Source of the DNA: Mucilaginibacter rubeus
GTDB lineage: Bacteria; Bacteroidota; Bacteroidia; Sphingobacteriales; Sphingobacteriaceae
Assembly: GCF_003286415.2 (NCBI RefSeq)
Contig: NZ_CP043450.1
Location: 2,852,001 to 2,916,000, forward strand
Length of the DNA stretch: 64,000 nt
Direction of reading: 5' to 3'
The translations under genes and the position numbers were made by a program. Numbering within the stretch: the first letter of the stretch is position 1; each line of letters opens with the position of its first letter. The notes under the pieces are model-generated. The model ran no database searches. It had not been told where the DNA came from and saw only the letters and a program-made list of their open reading frames with translations. This document shows, piece by piece, positions 30,095-37,758 of the stretch.

Positions 30095-30766
30095 TTGAAA
30101 CTACTGGTCATTGAAGATGAGCCTGTTTTGCTGGACAGTATCAGCAACTATTTTTCGGGTGATGGTAACATATGCGAAACGGCCACCAACCGCGAAGCCG
30201 CCATGGAAAAGATTGGGCTGTATGATTACGATTGTATCCTGCTTGACATTGGCCTGCCTGATGGTAGTGGGCTTGATGTGATAAGATACATGAAAGAAGT
30301 GGGTAAAGACGAGGGCGTACTCATTATTTCGGCACGGAACTCGCTTGATGACAAATTATCAGGCCTCAACCTTGGAGCCGATGACTATATTGTAAAACCC
30401 TTTCACCTGGCCGAGTTAAAAGCCCGCATCATGGCAGTATACCGGCGTCGGGCATTTAACGGTGTACACATGCTGCAGTATGAGGATATTATTATCAATC
30501 TTGATGCTATGGACGTACGGGTAAATGAACATCAGGTGATACTTACACGAAAGGAGTATGATATGCTGCTTTATTTTATTGCCAACAAGGGCAAAGTAGT
30601 AACCCGTAATGCTATTGCCGAACATTTGTGGGGCGATAATATCGATCTGGCCGAAAGCTTTGACTTTATATATACGCATATCAAAAACCTGCGCAAAAAG
30701 CTCCTTGACCATTCCGGGAGGGATTATTTCAAAGCCATTTATGGTATAGGTTATAAATTTAACTGA
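30095..30766 (+). CDS. OmpR/PhoB-type response regulator
   Basis: A 223-residue regulator. The receiver domain (about 1-115) has the acidic pair EDE near the N-terminus, the phosphoacceptor Asp51 in LLDIGLPDGSG, and Lys101 in VKPF. The C-terminal winged helix (about 125-222) includes ILTRKEYDMLLYF, KVVTRNAIAEHLWG and YGIGYKFN. The only start consistent with the receiver fold is a TTG at 30095; no in-frame ATG or GTG precedes it. Its stop overlaps the kinase start by one base (TGATG). Possible targets are the divergent barrel gene or the redox genes downstream. Confidence 0.92.
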   Translation: MKLLVIEDEPVLLDSISNYFSGDGNICETATNREAAMEKIGLYDYDCILLDIGLPDGSGLDVIRYMKEVGKDEGVLIISARNSLDDKLSGLNLGADDYIVKPFHLAELKARIMAVYRRRAFNGVHMLQYEDIIINLDAMDVRVNEHQVILTRKEYDMLLYFIANKGKVVTRNAIAEHLWGDNIDLAESFDFIYTHIKNLRKKLLDHSGRDYFKAIYGIGYKFN

Positions 30767-32016
30767 TGAAGTTAGCCACACAATATACCCGTGTAAGCAT
30801 GCTGACCTCGCTCGTTGTTCTGTTGATAGCCGGCGGGATCTACTATTTTGCAATATCCTATATAGCCGACAAGCAGTTTGACCGTGACCTGGCAGAAGAA
30901 TTGGGAGAAATGAATGAGTTTATTCAGCAACATCATCGCCTGCCCAAACCTTTTGAGTTTGATAGCTATCAGGCCAAATTTGAACCTGTAGGGCAGATGA
31001 TGGCCCCGCCGCGATTAACAGACACAATCATCAGCTCGGGCAGAGCATCAAAACCTGTGTCGGCACGTGCTATTATCGCCATAGTTCGCCTTGACAAAAC
31101 TAATTACCGGATGACCATTGTGGAATCAAAGGAAACCACAGATGATCTGGTTCAGATCATTTTTCTGATCACGATATTACTGATAGGCCTCTTGCTGCTG
31201 GCCTTGTTATTGGCAAACAGGTTTTTACTAAGGGGACTTTGGCAGCCTTTTTACCATTTACTGGATAGGCTGCTTGCATTCTCACTTACGGGGAAAGGTG
31301 GAAATAGTGTACCAGAAACCAATGTTGACGAATTTCGGGAACTTCAGGCGGCTATTAGTGCTATGGAAGAGAAAGCCGGTTTAGAATACTTAGCCCTGAA
31401 GGCTTTTACCGAAAATGCTTCGCATGAAATGATGACCCCTATAGCCGTGATCACATCAAAGCTGGATAATCTGGTACAGGACGAAAGTTTAACAGAAGAG
31501 CATCTGGCCCAGCTCCAGGATATTTATAACGCAGGGAATAAACTTTCCAGGTTAGGTCAGTCGCTATTGCTATTGGTGAAAATAGATCATCAGCTTTTCA
31601 AGGATGCCGTAGAAGTTCACCTTGAGCCGGCTCTTGCCGACAAGGTTGGACAGTTTGCAGAGATCACCTCTAAAAAATCCATTGTCGTGACTTCAAAGAC
31701 CGAATCAGTAATTGCAACTGCCAGTCCTTACCTTATAGATATTTTATTGAATAACCTGCTTGGTAATGCTATAAGACATAACAACAATTATGGCCAGATA
31801 AGAATCAACCTGAACAAAGAACGGCTTAGCTTTGCCAACACCGGGGCACCAGACAAGCTTGATGCCGATAAAATATTTGAGCGATTTGAAAAAAGCCCTG
31901 CATCCGAAGGTACAGGGCTTGGTTTAACTATAGCTCGTAATATCTGTGAAGGTTATAATTGGAAACTTGATTATAGTTTCGATAATCCATATCATACTTT
32001 CACCATCAGGTTTTGA
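30766..32016 (+). CDS. Membrane sensor histidine kinase
   Basis: Partner kinase of the regulator upstream. The 416 residues include two membrane helices (about 12-32 and 128-150) that flank a periplasmic sensor domain of about 95 residues with no recognised fold. A short linker leads to the dimerisation helix with the H-box FTENASHEMMTPIAVITSKL (His220). The ATPase domain has the N-box LLNNLLGNAIRHN and the G-box EGTGLGLTIARNI. It ends directly against the stop of the convergent thioredoxin gene (no base between them). The signal sensed is unknown. Confidence 0.92.
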   Translation: MKLATQYTRVSMLTSLVVLLIAGGIYYFAISYIADKQFDRDLAEELGEMNEFIQQHHRLPKPFEFDSYQAKFEPVGQMMAPPRLTDTIISSGRASKPVSARAIIAIVRLDKTNYRMTIVESKETTDDLVQIIFLITILLIGLLLLALLLANRFLLRGLWQPFYHLLDRLLAFSLTGKGGNSVPETNVDEFRELQAAISAMEEKAGLEYLALKAFTENASHEMMTPIAVITSKLDNLVQDESLTEEHLAQLQDIYNAGNKLSRLGQSLLLLVKIDHQLFKDAVEVHLEPALADKVGQFAEITSKKSIVVTSKTESVIATASPYLIDILLNNLLGNAIRHNNNYGQIRINLNKERLSFANTGAPDKLDADKIFERFEKSPASEGTGLGLTIARNICEGYNWKLDYSFDNPYHTFTIRF

Positions 32017-32442
32017 TTAACGAACGGCACTGAGGTCGTCAACAAATTGCTCCGGTGTTTCATTCGGGAAGCCATCCCAAGTCTTTAAAACTTTACCGGT
32101 TTCATCAACCAGCAGCGTGTAAGGGAATTTTCCTTCAGCATTATATTTATCAGCCAGGGCCTCGTTCAATTTTACTTGTTCGTTGCTGGGTTGATTTTTC
32201 TTTTGCCGTGGAAAGTCGGCCCTTACCAGCACCAGGTGATCTTTCGCGTAAGCTTCAAATGTTTCAGTTTCCAGTATCTCGCTACGTAAACGGATACATG
32301 GCCCACACCAGTCGGAGCCTGAAAAATTAATAAGGATCCGTTTGTGCTGTTGAGTAGCTTGATTTTTTGCCGCGCTGAAATCACCGAGCCAGCTCATACC
32401 CGGCGTAAACAATAATGCGATATAAATAAATAATAGTTTCAT
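32017..32442 (-). CDS. Exported thioredoxin-like protein
   Basis: A 141-residue periplasmic thioredoxin-fold protein with a signal peptide (about 1-20) and a canonical WCGPC active site (Cys46, Cys49), preceded by ILINFSGSD. The later strand contains TLLVDETGKVLKTWDGF, with the family's exposed turn. It is the last gene of a four-gene minus-strand set (ApbE, DUF4266, DUF3570, this gene). It could reduce disulfides or cysteine-rich tails of the neighbouring lipoprotein. The gap to the DUF3570 gene is 8 bases. Confidence 0.88.
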   Translation of the reverse strand: MKLLFIYIALLFTPGMSWLGDFSAAKNQATQQHKRILINFSGSDWCGPCIRLRSEILETETFEAYAKDHLVLVRADFPRQKKNQPSNEQVKLNEALADKYNAEGKFPYTLLVDETGKVLKTWDGFPNETPEQFVDDLSAVR

Positions 32443-32450
32443 AGTTTTAA

Positions 32451-33767
32451 TTATTTAAAGCCAAGACTTAAAGAAACAACATTGGATGCCAGCCCGGTAG
32501 TTTGCTGATAGTGTCCGTACCGCAATTCAAGTTCATGCAGGCTTTGCCAACCGGCTACACCTTTTGGAGGCGATAACCTGATTCCTGCGCCGAAGAAATT
32601 GGCATGAAATTGGGCATACTCGTAATTGCTTGTATAATACGTATCAGTTGGTGCATGGGCCTCATATGGCGCGAAATATTTTGCAGCCGTTTGGTCATAA
32701 TACCGGTAAAATGGCGCGATAGAAAAGAACGGTGAAATCTTTACCGGCACCTCAAGATTGATAGTATTAGAGTGGGTACCCCAGTTATCGGTATAAAAGC
32801 GATAATAAGTGCGAATGATAATTCGGTCGCCCAGGAAATAATTTGCCCTGAAACCTAAAGGCAACTTAAATCTCGACGACGGAAGGTGTTCGATGGTATC
32901 CCTACCTGTGTTAAAGTAAACCCGGTGAAAAGGTAAGCTCAGGTAGCCATTTTGGGTAACAACATCTGCAAGAAACATGATCTGTAACCGGGGATTGATG
33001 ATCTGACTATAGGAGAATGATGCGCTGTAGGTATTTCGTGGTGAAGATGGTATACTTGATTTAGTCTCGCTGCCATCGGCACTGAGTGTTGATGTACGCC
33101 CGCTGGCCGTAGTGATAACAGTAGCGCCGCCCGTGGTAGTTGTTGTAGATGTTGGGATAAACTCCGATGGGTAGATCAATCTTACCTGATCAAAATATCC
33201 CTGTAGCTTTACACCAAATTCGCCCATCTTATTAGCTGTTTTTGCCGAAAAATGCAAATCGGCTCCTATTGATCTGTAGTTATATTCGGAAGAAATATAT
33301 GTCCCAACCCCAAAACTGGTACCTTTCTTTTCGTTTTCGCTTGTCCAATCCACCGAAGGGTAAATTCTGCTGCCACCGGTACTTGAAGCTCCGGATTTGT
33401 TGATAAATGCCTGCGAGGCCGAGGTATGGTGATCAAATCCCAAACCGGCATCAATGGTGTTTTTATGTTGGCCGGGACCAGTCCAAACCAACTTGAGGTT
33501 GATCCCGTTTGAAAGGTCTGTTACATGCTCAGTACCAATGCCTCCGGTTACGGCAGAGTGATTGCCATTCTGCAAATAATAACTTGAAACAAGGTTTACT
33601 TCCTCTACGCGCAGTGGCTTGGTTTGATATCCCGAATTGTCGGCAGTGGAAGGAGGTTCCGCAAGGCTGAATACCTTTTTCGCGGTATCCGTTTTCATTA
33701 CCTGGGCATAAGCGTTTATCCGGCAAAGCATGGCAAAACCGGCCGCGGTTAAAAATATCTTCTTCAT
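32451..33767 (-). CDS. DUF3570 outer-membrane-type protein
   Basis: A 438-residue protein with a signal peptide (about 1-21, ANAYAQ-like end) and many amphipathic strands, ending VSLSLGFK, which suggests an outer-membrane barrel. I recognise it as DUF3570 from the N-terminal pattern 'LRVEEVNLVSSYY-NG-H-AVTGGIGTE' and from its standing company: ApbE, DUF4266 and a thioredoxin. The family has no established function. A Ser/Thr-rich loop near residues 200-240 is specific to this copy. It lies 11 bases after the DUF4266 gene and 8 before the thioredoxin gene. Confidence 0.82.
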   Translation of the reverse strand: MKKIFLTAAGFAMLCRINAYAQVMKTDTAKKVFSLAEPPSTADNSGYQTKPLRVEEVNLVSSYYLQNGNHSAVTGGIGTEHVTDLSNGINLKLVWTGPGQHKNTIDAGLGFDHHTSASQAFINKSGASSTGGSRIYPSVDWTSENEKKGTSFGVGTYISSEYNYRSIGADLHFSAKTANKMGEFGVKLQGYFDQVRLIYPSEFIPTSTTTTTGGATVITTASGRTSTLSADGSETKSSIPSSPRNTYSASFSYSQIINPRLQIMFLADVVTQNGYLSLPFHRVYFNTGRDTIEHLPSSRFKLPLGFRANYFLGDRIIIRTYYRFYTDNWGTHSNTINLEVPVKISPFFSIAPFYRYYDQTAAKYFAPYEAHAPTDTYYTSNYEYAQFHANFFGAGIRLSPPKGVAGWQSLHELELRYGHYQQTTGLASNVVSLSLGFK

Positions 33768-33778
33768 ATTTTTCCGCG

Positions 33779-34000
33779 TTAGTTACAACCACACCCGCCA
33801 CCTGTTTTTCCTGCATTGGCACCAGAGGCTCCTTCGCGATAGGATTGAAAGTTTAGCTCATTTCTCTCGGCTTTACGATTGGCCAAAGCCATTTCGGCAT
33901 CATTCAGTTTGTTTTTTTGGTATTCACGTACGTGTACGCATGCCGACGTTAGCGAGCATATCAGTAGTGCTATCAATAATTTAATTAGGTGCTTGGTCAT
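33779..34000 (-). CDS. DUF4266 small lipoprotein with a Gly/Cys tail
   Basis: A 73-residue protein with a hydrophobic signal ending in LTSAC, so Cys21 is a probable lipid-anchored residue (the lipobox has a Thr at the -3 position, slightly atypical). The middle (HVREYQKNKLNDAEMAL) is a charged helix. The tail ends EGASGANAGKTGGGCGCN, with two cysteines at residues 70 and 72. The glycine-cysteine ending is characteristic of DUF4266 as I know it. It lies between the DUF3570 gene and the ApbE gene. The tail might carry a metal, flavin or disulfide; no experiment is known to me that settles this. Confidence 0.82.
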   Translation of the reverse strand: MTKHLIKLLIALLICSLTSACVHVREYQKNKLNDAEMALANRKAERNELNFQSYREGASGANAGKTGGGCGCN

Positions 34001-34025
34001 ATATGTGCTTGAAATTATTAAGGGA

Positions 34026-34958
34026 TTAATTCAAATGAATATTATGGGAAGTGTAAATGCAGTTGTAATCGTCTATAATGATTGCCTCCATATCCTGCAG
34101 CTGATTGATCAGGTTAAGGCCGGCGCTAATACCCATTACCATAACCGGCGTAGCCATGGCATCAGCAAGCTCGGCGTGAGCAGTAATAATGGTTACGCTT
34201 TTAATGCCCGTTACCGGCAGACCTGTACGGGGATTAATAGTATGGGAATACCGTTTACCATCAATAATTGCAAACTTTTCGTAGTTACCAGAAGTGGCAA
34301 CTGCCAGGTTGCTCATTTCCAAATAAGAAAAAACTTCGCTTGACCAGTCGGGGTTGGCTATGCCTACTGTCCATGGACGGCCATTAGCCTGAGTACCCCA
34401 GGCACTCAGATCGCCGGAGGCATTTACTACCCCACTTTGAACGCCCATTTGCTGCATGACGGCTTTAGCGCGGTCGGCCGCGTAGCCTTTCCCGATACCG
34501 CCGAAGCCCATGCGCATACCTTTTTCTTTCAGGAAAACCGTACTGTTGGTTTCATCAAGCACAATATTCCGATAATTGATAAGCCTGACCATTTGCGCTG
34601 CCGTTTGCCTGTCAGGTAATGAGGTTAGCCCCTGGTCAAAATTCCAAAGACGTTTATCTATCGAACCATAGGTAATGTCAAATGCCCCCTGGGTTATGGA
34701 AGAGATACGGATTGAACGGTGGATCAGCTCAAACGTTTCACGACTAACTTGAACAGGAGCTATACCGGCTGCTTCGTTAACGCGTGCAGTTTCGCTGTCA
34801 TCACTGAAAGTAGTGAGTAGCCTTTCAATCCTCCGGATTTCTTCGATGCCTGCGGAAATACAGTTATTTGCCCATATTGTGTCGTCTGTAACTACGCTCA
34901 GTTGAAAACGATTGCCCATGAGCTGGCGCTCCTGCTTTACCAGTTGCTCTTTATGCAT
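34026..34958 (-). CDS. apbE: FAD:protein FMN transferase (ApbE family)
   Basis: It attaches FMN covalently to a Ser/Thr of extracytoplasmic redox proteins using FAD. The 310 residues show LMGNRFQLSV at the N-terminus, the FAD/Mg site pattern 'SGDLSAWGTQANGRPWTVGIANP', 'VATSGNYEKF', 'YSHTINPRTGLPV' and 'TIITAHAELADAMATPVMVMG', all typical of ApbE. No long signal peptide is evident; the first residues MHKEQLVKQERQLMG suggest the start is correct but the export route is unclear. It is the first gene of the minus-strand set leading to DUF4266, DUF3570 and thioredoxin. No classical FMN-binding target (NqrC/RnfG type) is in the window. Confidence 0.9.
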   Translation of the reverse strand: MHKEQLVKQERQLMGNRFQLSVVTDDTIWANNCISAGIEEIRRIERLLTTFSDDSETARVNEAAGIAPVQVSRETFELIHRSIRISSITQGAFDITYGSIDKRLWNFDQGLTSLPDRQTAAQMVRLINYRNIVLDETNSTVFLKEKGMRMGFGGIGKGYAADRAKAVMQQMGVQSGVVNASGDLSAWGTQANGRPWTVGIANPDWSSEVFSYLEMSNLAVATSGNYEKFAIIDGKRYSHTINPRTGLPVTGIKSVTIITAHAELADAMATPVMVMGISAGLNLINQLQDMEAIIIDDYNCIYTSHNIHLN

Positions 34959-35150
34959 AATCAGGGTGTTTAATTATACAATAGTAACTGCAGATTTTGT
35001 AGTTAAGATGAAAATGACCGGAGTATCGACGAATACTGCTTTTGTATCGGTAAGTTAAAGGTTATTAAAGCGATACGATATATAATCACTAACTGAAAAC
35101 GGGGTATTTTAACTTTGTCAATGAACCTTTCAGTGACAGTGGCGGAAAAA

Positions 35151-35410
35151 TCACCGGGGATAATAGTAGTTGCCATTGAAGTAATCGAACAGGTAATAAC
35201 CACTCTGCAATTACATCTGGCATTGGAGCAGATTCGTTTGTCGAAAGCGGCTGCATCCTTAGGCTTATTCAAATATGATCTGGTTAATAATCAATTAGAA
35301 TGGATCAGCGTTGCCGCGGCTTAGTTGGCGTTGAACACCAGTAGCTTATCAGTTATGAAAGGAATTTCCTGGAAGGTCTGCATCCGGATGATCGCGAAGC
35401 CATTTATCCA
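35151..35410 (+). pseudogene. Remnant of a PAS-domain sensor, frameshifted
   Basis: The frame beginning near 35151 reads SPGIIVVAIEVIEQV, then LALEQIRLSKAAASLGLFKYDLVNNQLEW up to 35303. This is the linker and start of a PAS domain as in the multi-PAS sensor kinases of this group. The continuation DQRCRGLVGVEH lies in another frame that starts at 35303 (GAATGG|GAT with one G missing). An in-frame TAG stands at 35342-35344, after which the frame goes on as YERNFLEGLHPDDREAIYP, the usual end of the PAS_3 fold. No kinase domain follows. It is a decayed fragment. Confidence 0.7.
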
Positions 35411-35661
35411 ATTACTTCAAGAAACAACGGAATATCCGCCCTACGGTTTTCCGCTGACAGATCTCCGCTGTTTGATAAATAGAAAAATGGACATCGCAAA
35501 CAGGTTCAGCATTCATTCCCTCTGTTTGCCGGAATTTCAAATATTACGACGTAAAGGATTCGCGAGGTTCAGGCTTTGCGTTTACTGTAAAACGTTAAAT
35601 CAATATCCCCAGCCTAACCTGCATATTAAGTATAAATACAGGTAAGGCCGAGAAGCGCTCC
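35411..35661. other. Intergenic stretch with no gene recognised
   Basis: About 250 bases after the PAS remnant. A + strand frame (35325-35645) stays open but its protein (EYPPYGFPLTDLRC...) matches nothing I know. It may be further degraded sensor sequence. No terminator hairpin is obvious after the minus-strand GH84 gene. Confidence 0.35.
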
Positions 35662-37653
35662 TTAATTTCCTGTGGATGCGTCAGGGGCGTTCTTAGAGCC
35701 AAACGCGATCAGAGTTGGCGCGTCATTCACAAAAGTGTCCAGCACTCCATCAGCTATCTTGATCGGTCCTTCAGTTCTGGTAACACCCGGCAACGTACGG
35801 ATGGCAGCCGCTTGAGCAGCCAGTTGTTTAGCATTATCAAAATAACGGTCTGCCACTGAACTTCCTCTATTGGCAGCGTCAAGACCTGCCGCTGTTAACT
35901 GAAGTGCCCTACCCCATAGTTGCATGGCATCAAGCCATGGGCGTGCCTCCCGGGCAAACGCGGTATCTATAGTTCCCGACCGGATAAGATCAGGAGCCGC
36001 GGCTAACTCCGTCGCTTTTTGGGCCAGCGCTGTAATTGCACGGTGCCGGGCCTCATTATTACCCAAAGCAATTGCATCGCGTACGTCATCAAGCACCATT
36101 TTTAAACGGGGAGCCTGTTGCTGCCATGGCTGACTACCGAAAGTTGGAGCCATATGTTGGGTATCAAAAAAAGTCAACAATGCTGCTGTCGCCTGCTCGT
36201 CACCACCGGCAAGCACACGTGCCGCGTAAGTCCAGGTACGTTCGGCATCATAAGCCTTATCATTCCAGCCAAAAGCGGCCACCCCAGTCACGGCAACCCG
36301 GCTTGGGGCTTCCTGGTTCATTGGATTGGAAAGGATTCCGGTAAGTTCTCCGGATAATCCGGCTTCCCGTCGCGTGTAAGGAGCAAGTAACAGACGACCT
36401 GTGGTTTGGGCATAGTCATTTACAGGATAGTTATCCCACAACAATGTTTTACGGCCGAATGCCTTAGTAGCGGCCTTTGCATCAGAAATTGCAATAGCAG
36501 GCGGCACTACATCGGTGCCGGTCCACTGCACAACTATTTTGGGATAAAGATTTTTCCTTAGCGCGGCTTTGTATAGACTTTCTTTGGCATCATAATATTC
36601 AGTCGGCACCATAATAAGCGGACGAGCTTCCGGGTCATGAGCATTAAGACTGGCTTGTACAAGATTTAAAAACTTGGATTGGGCTATCCCCGCCGCTTCC
36701 GCGCTGGGGGTACCCAAATTTGTTTTGTCGATTTCGCAATTCCATTTGGTGTACTCAATATCATCGAGCGCTACATAAAAATTATGTACACCTATTGAAC
36801 GCAGGGCGTCAAATTTACGTTCAATGGCCTGGAGATCCTCAGGATCTGAAAAACACAGAGAGGGCCCAGGAGAGATCGCGTACACAAAATTGATATGGTT
36901 AGCCCGGGCAACCGAAACCAGTTTACTAAGCTCGGCTAAAACTGCTTTAGGATATGCTTCCCGCCAGCGATCACGGGCATAGGGATCATCTTTAGGGCTG
37001 TAAACGTAGGTATTGGCCTTAACAGTGGCCAGGAAATCGAGATGTTTTTTCCGCGCTTCCATTGACCATGGAGCACCATAAAAACCTTCTATAGTTCCCC
37101 TAATCGGCATTGCAGGGTGGTCCTGAATGACAAGAGCAGGTACTGCCGAATGGTGAATTAGTTGACGGAAAGTTTGCGCGGCATGAAATAAACCATCAGC
37201 GTCCTTACCGGCAAGTGTGATAAGCGCGCCAGAGCCACCCAACATGCTTGCAATAGTGTAACCTTCGGCTTGAGTATCGGGTTGTGCCGCACATCGCGCG
37301 AGTGCCGAGCGTAAAATCGGAGCATCACCATTACCTATAACAATGTAGAGACCATCTAAGTTAGCTGGTAACTGCTGCGCGGTTTTAATGGTTTCAACTC
37401 CCGAAGATCTAAGAATGCGGCGGACCAGCATCACACTTTCCTGATCGGCACCCTTAGCTTCAATCAAAACTATTGTTTTAGTTAAAGAAATTAGGCCTTT
37501 CCCAAGATTCACAGATACAGGAGCGGGAAATATTGCCGGCAGCGTTACAGGTTGCGTAAGCCCGGTGGCGTTAATTTGTTGGCTGGAGACCTGCGCGTCA
37601 ACAATGTTGCTGCCAAGCGCCAGGGCAATTAAACAAGTATATACTCTTTTCAT
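35662..37653 (-). CDS. GH84 beta-N-acetylglucosaminidase
   Basis: A secreted hexosaminidase of the O-GlcNAcase/NagJ family, using substrate-assisted catalysis. The 663 residues have a signal peptide (about 1-20), an N-terminal alpha/beta domain (about 40-180) and the catalytic barrel with RGTIEGFYGAPWS (185-197) and the Asp-Asp pair at 297-298 in FYVALDDIEY. A C-terminal helical region (about 480-650) is very rich in Ala and Arg (LAAQAAAIRTLPG, DRYFDNAKQLAAQ), in contrast to the Lys/Asn-rich neighbours, which hints at an outside origin. It is the distal gene of the minus-strand locus, 105 bases after the GH35 gene with a hairpin between. Confidence 0.88.
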   Translation of the reverse strand: MKRVYTCLIALALGSNIVDAQVSSQQINATGLTQPVTLPAIFPAPVSVNLGKGLISLTKTIVLIEAKGADQESVMLVRRILRSSGVETIKTAQQLPANLDGLYIVIGNGDAPILRSALARCAAQPDTQAEGYTIASMLGGSGALITLAGKDADGLFHAAQTFRQLIHHSAVPALVIQDHPAMPIRGTIEGFYGAPWSMEARKKHLDFLATVKANTYVYSPKDDPYARDRWREAYPKAVLAELSKLVSVARANHINFVYAISPGPSLCFSDPEDLQAIERKFDALRSIGVHNFYVALDDIEYTKWNCEIDKTNLGTPSAEAAGIAQSKFLNLVQASLNAHDPEARPLIMVPTEYYDAKESLYKAALRKNLYPKIVVQWTGTDVVPPAIAISDAKAATKAFGRKTLLWDNYPVNDYAQTTGRLLLAPYTRREAGLSGELTGILSNPMNQEAPSRVAVTGVAAFGWNDKAYDAERTWTYAARVLAGGDEQATAALLTFFDTQHMAPTFGSQPWQQQAPRLKMVLDDVRDAIALGNNEARHRAITALAQKATELAAAPDLIRSGTIDTAFAREARPWLDAMQLWGRALQLTAAGLDAANRGSSVADRYFDNAKQLAAQAAAIRTLPGVTRTEGPIKIADGVLDTFVNDAPTLIAFGSKNAPDASTGN

Positions 37654-37672
37654 CTAATTCAAATTTATAGCA

Positions 37673-37697
37673 ATAGCGCTCCTTTTGGGAGCGCTAT
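37673..37697. terminator. Perfect hairpin between the GH35 and GH84 genes
   Basis: ATAGCGCTCC (37673-37682) and GGAGCGCTAT (37688-37697) form a perfect 10-bp stem with a TTTTG loop. It lies 20 bases upstream of the GH84 start on the minus strand. The sequence that follows on the minus strand (TGCTATAAATTTG) is not T-rich, so it is more likely an mRNA stability or attenuation element than a strong intrinsic terminator. Confidence 0.5.
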
Positions 37698-37758
37698 TTA
37701 ATGAGTTATTATCAATTTACGAAATTATACCGGTGCAGGCCATCGATATTGACCTTTA

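Noticed and set aside
35924..36357. Overlapping open frames on the + strand inside the GH84 gene
   Set aside because: They are the reverse complement of an intact gene with clear catalytic motifs and have no recognisable protein content.
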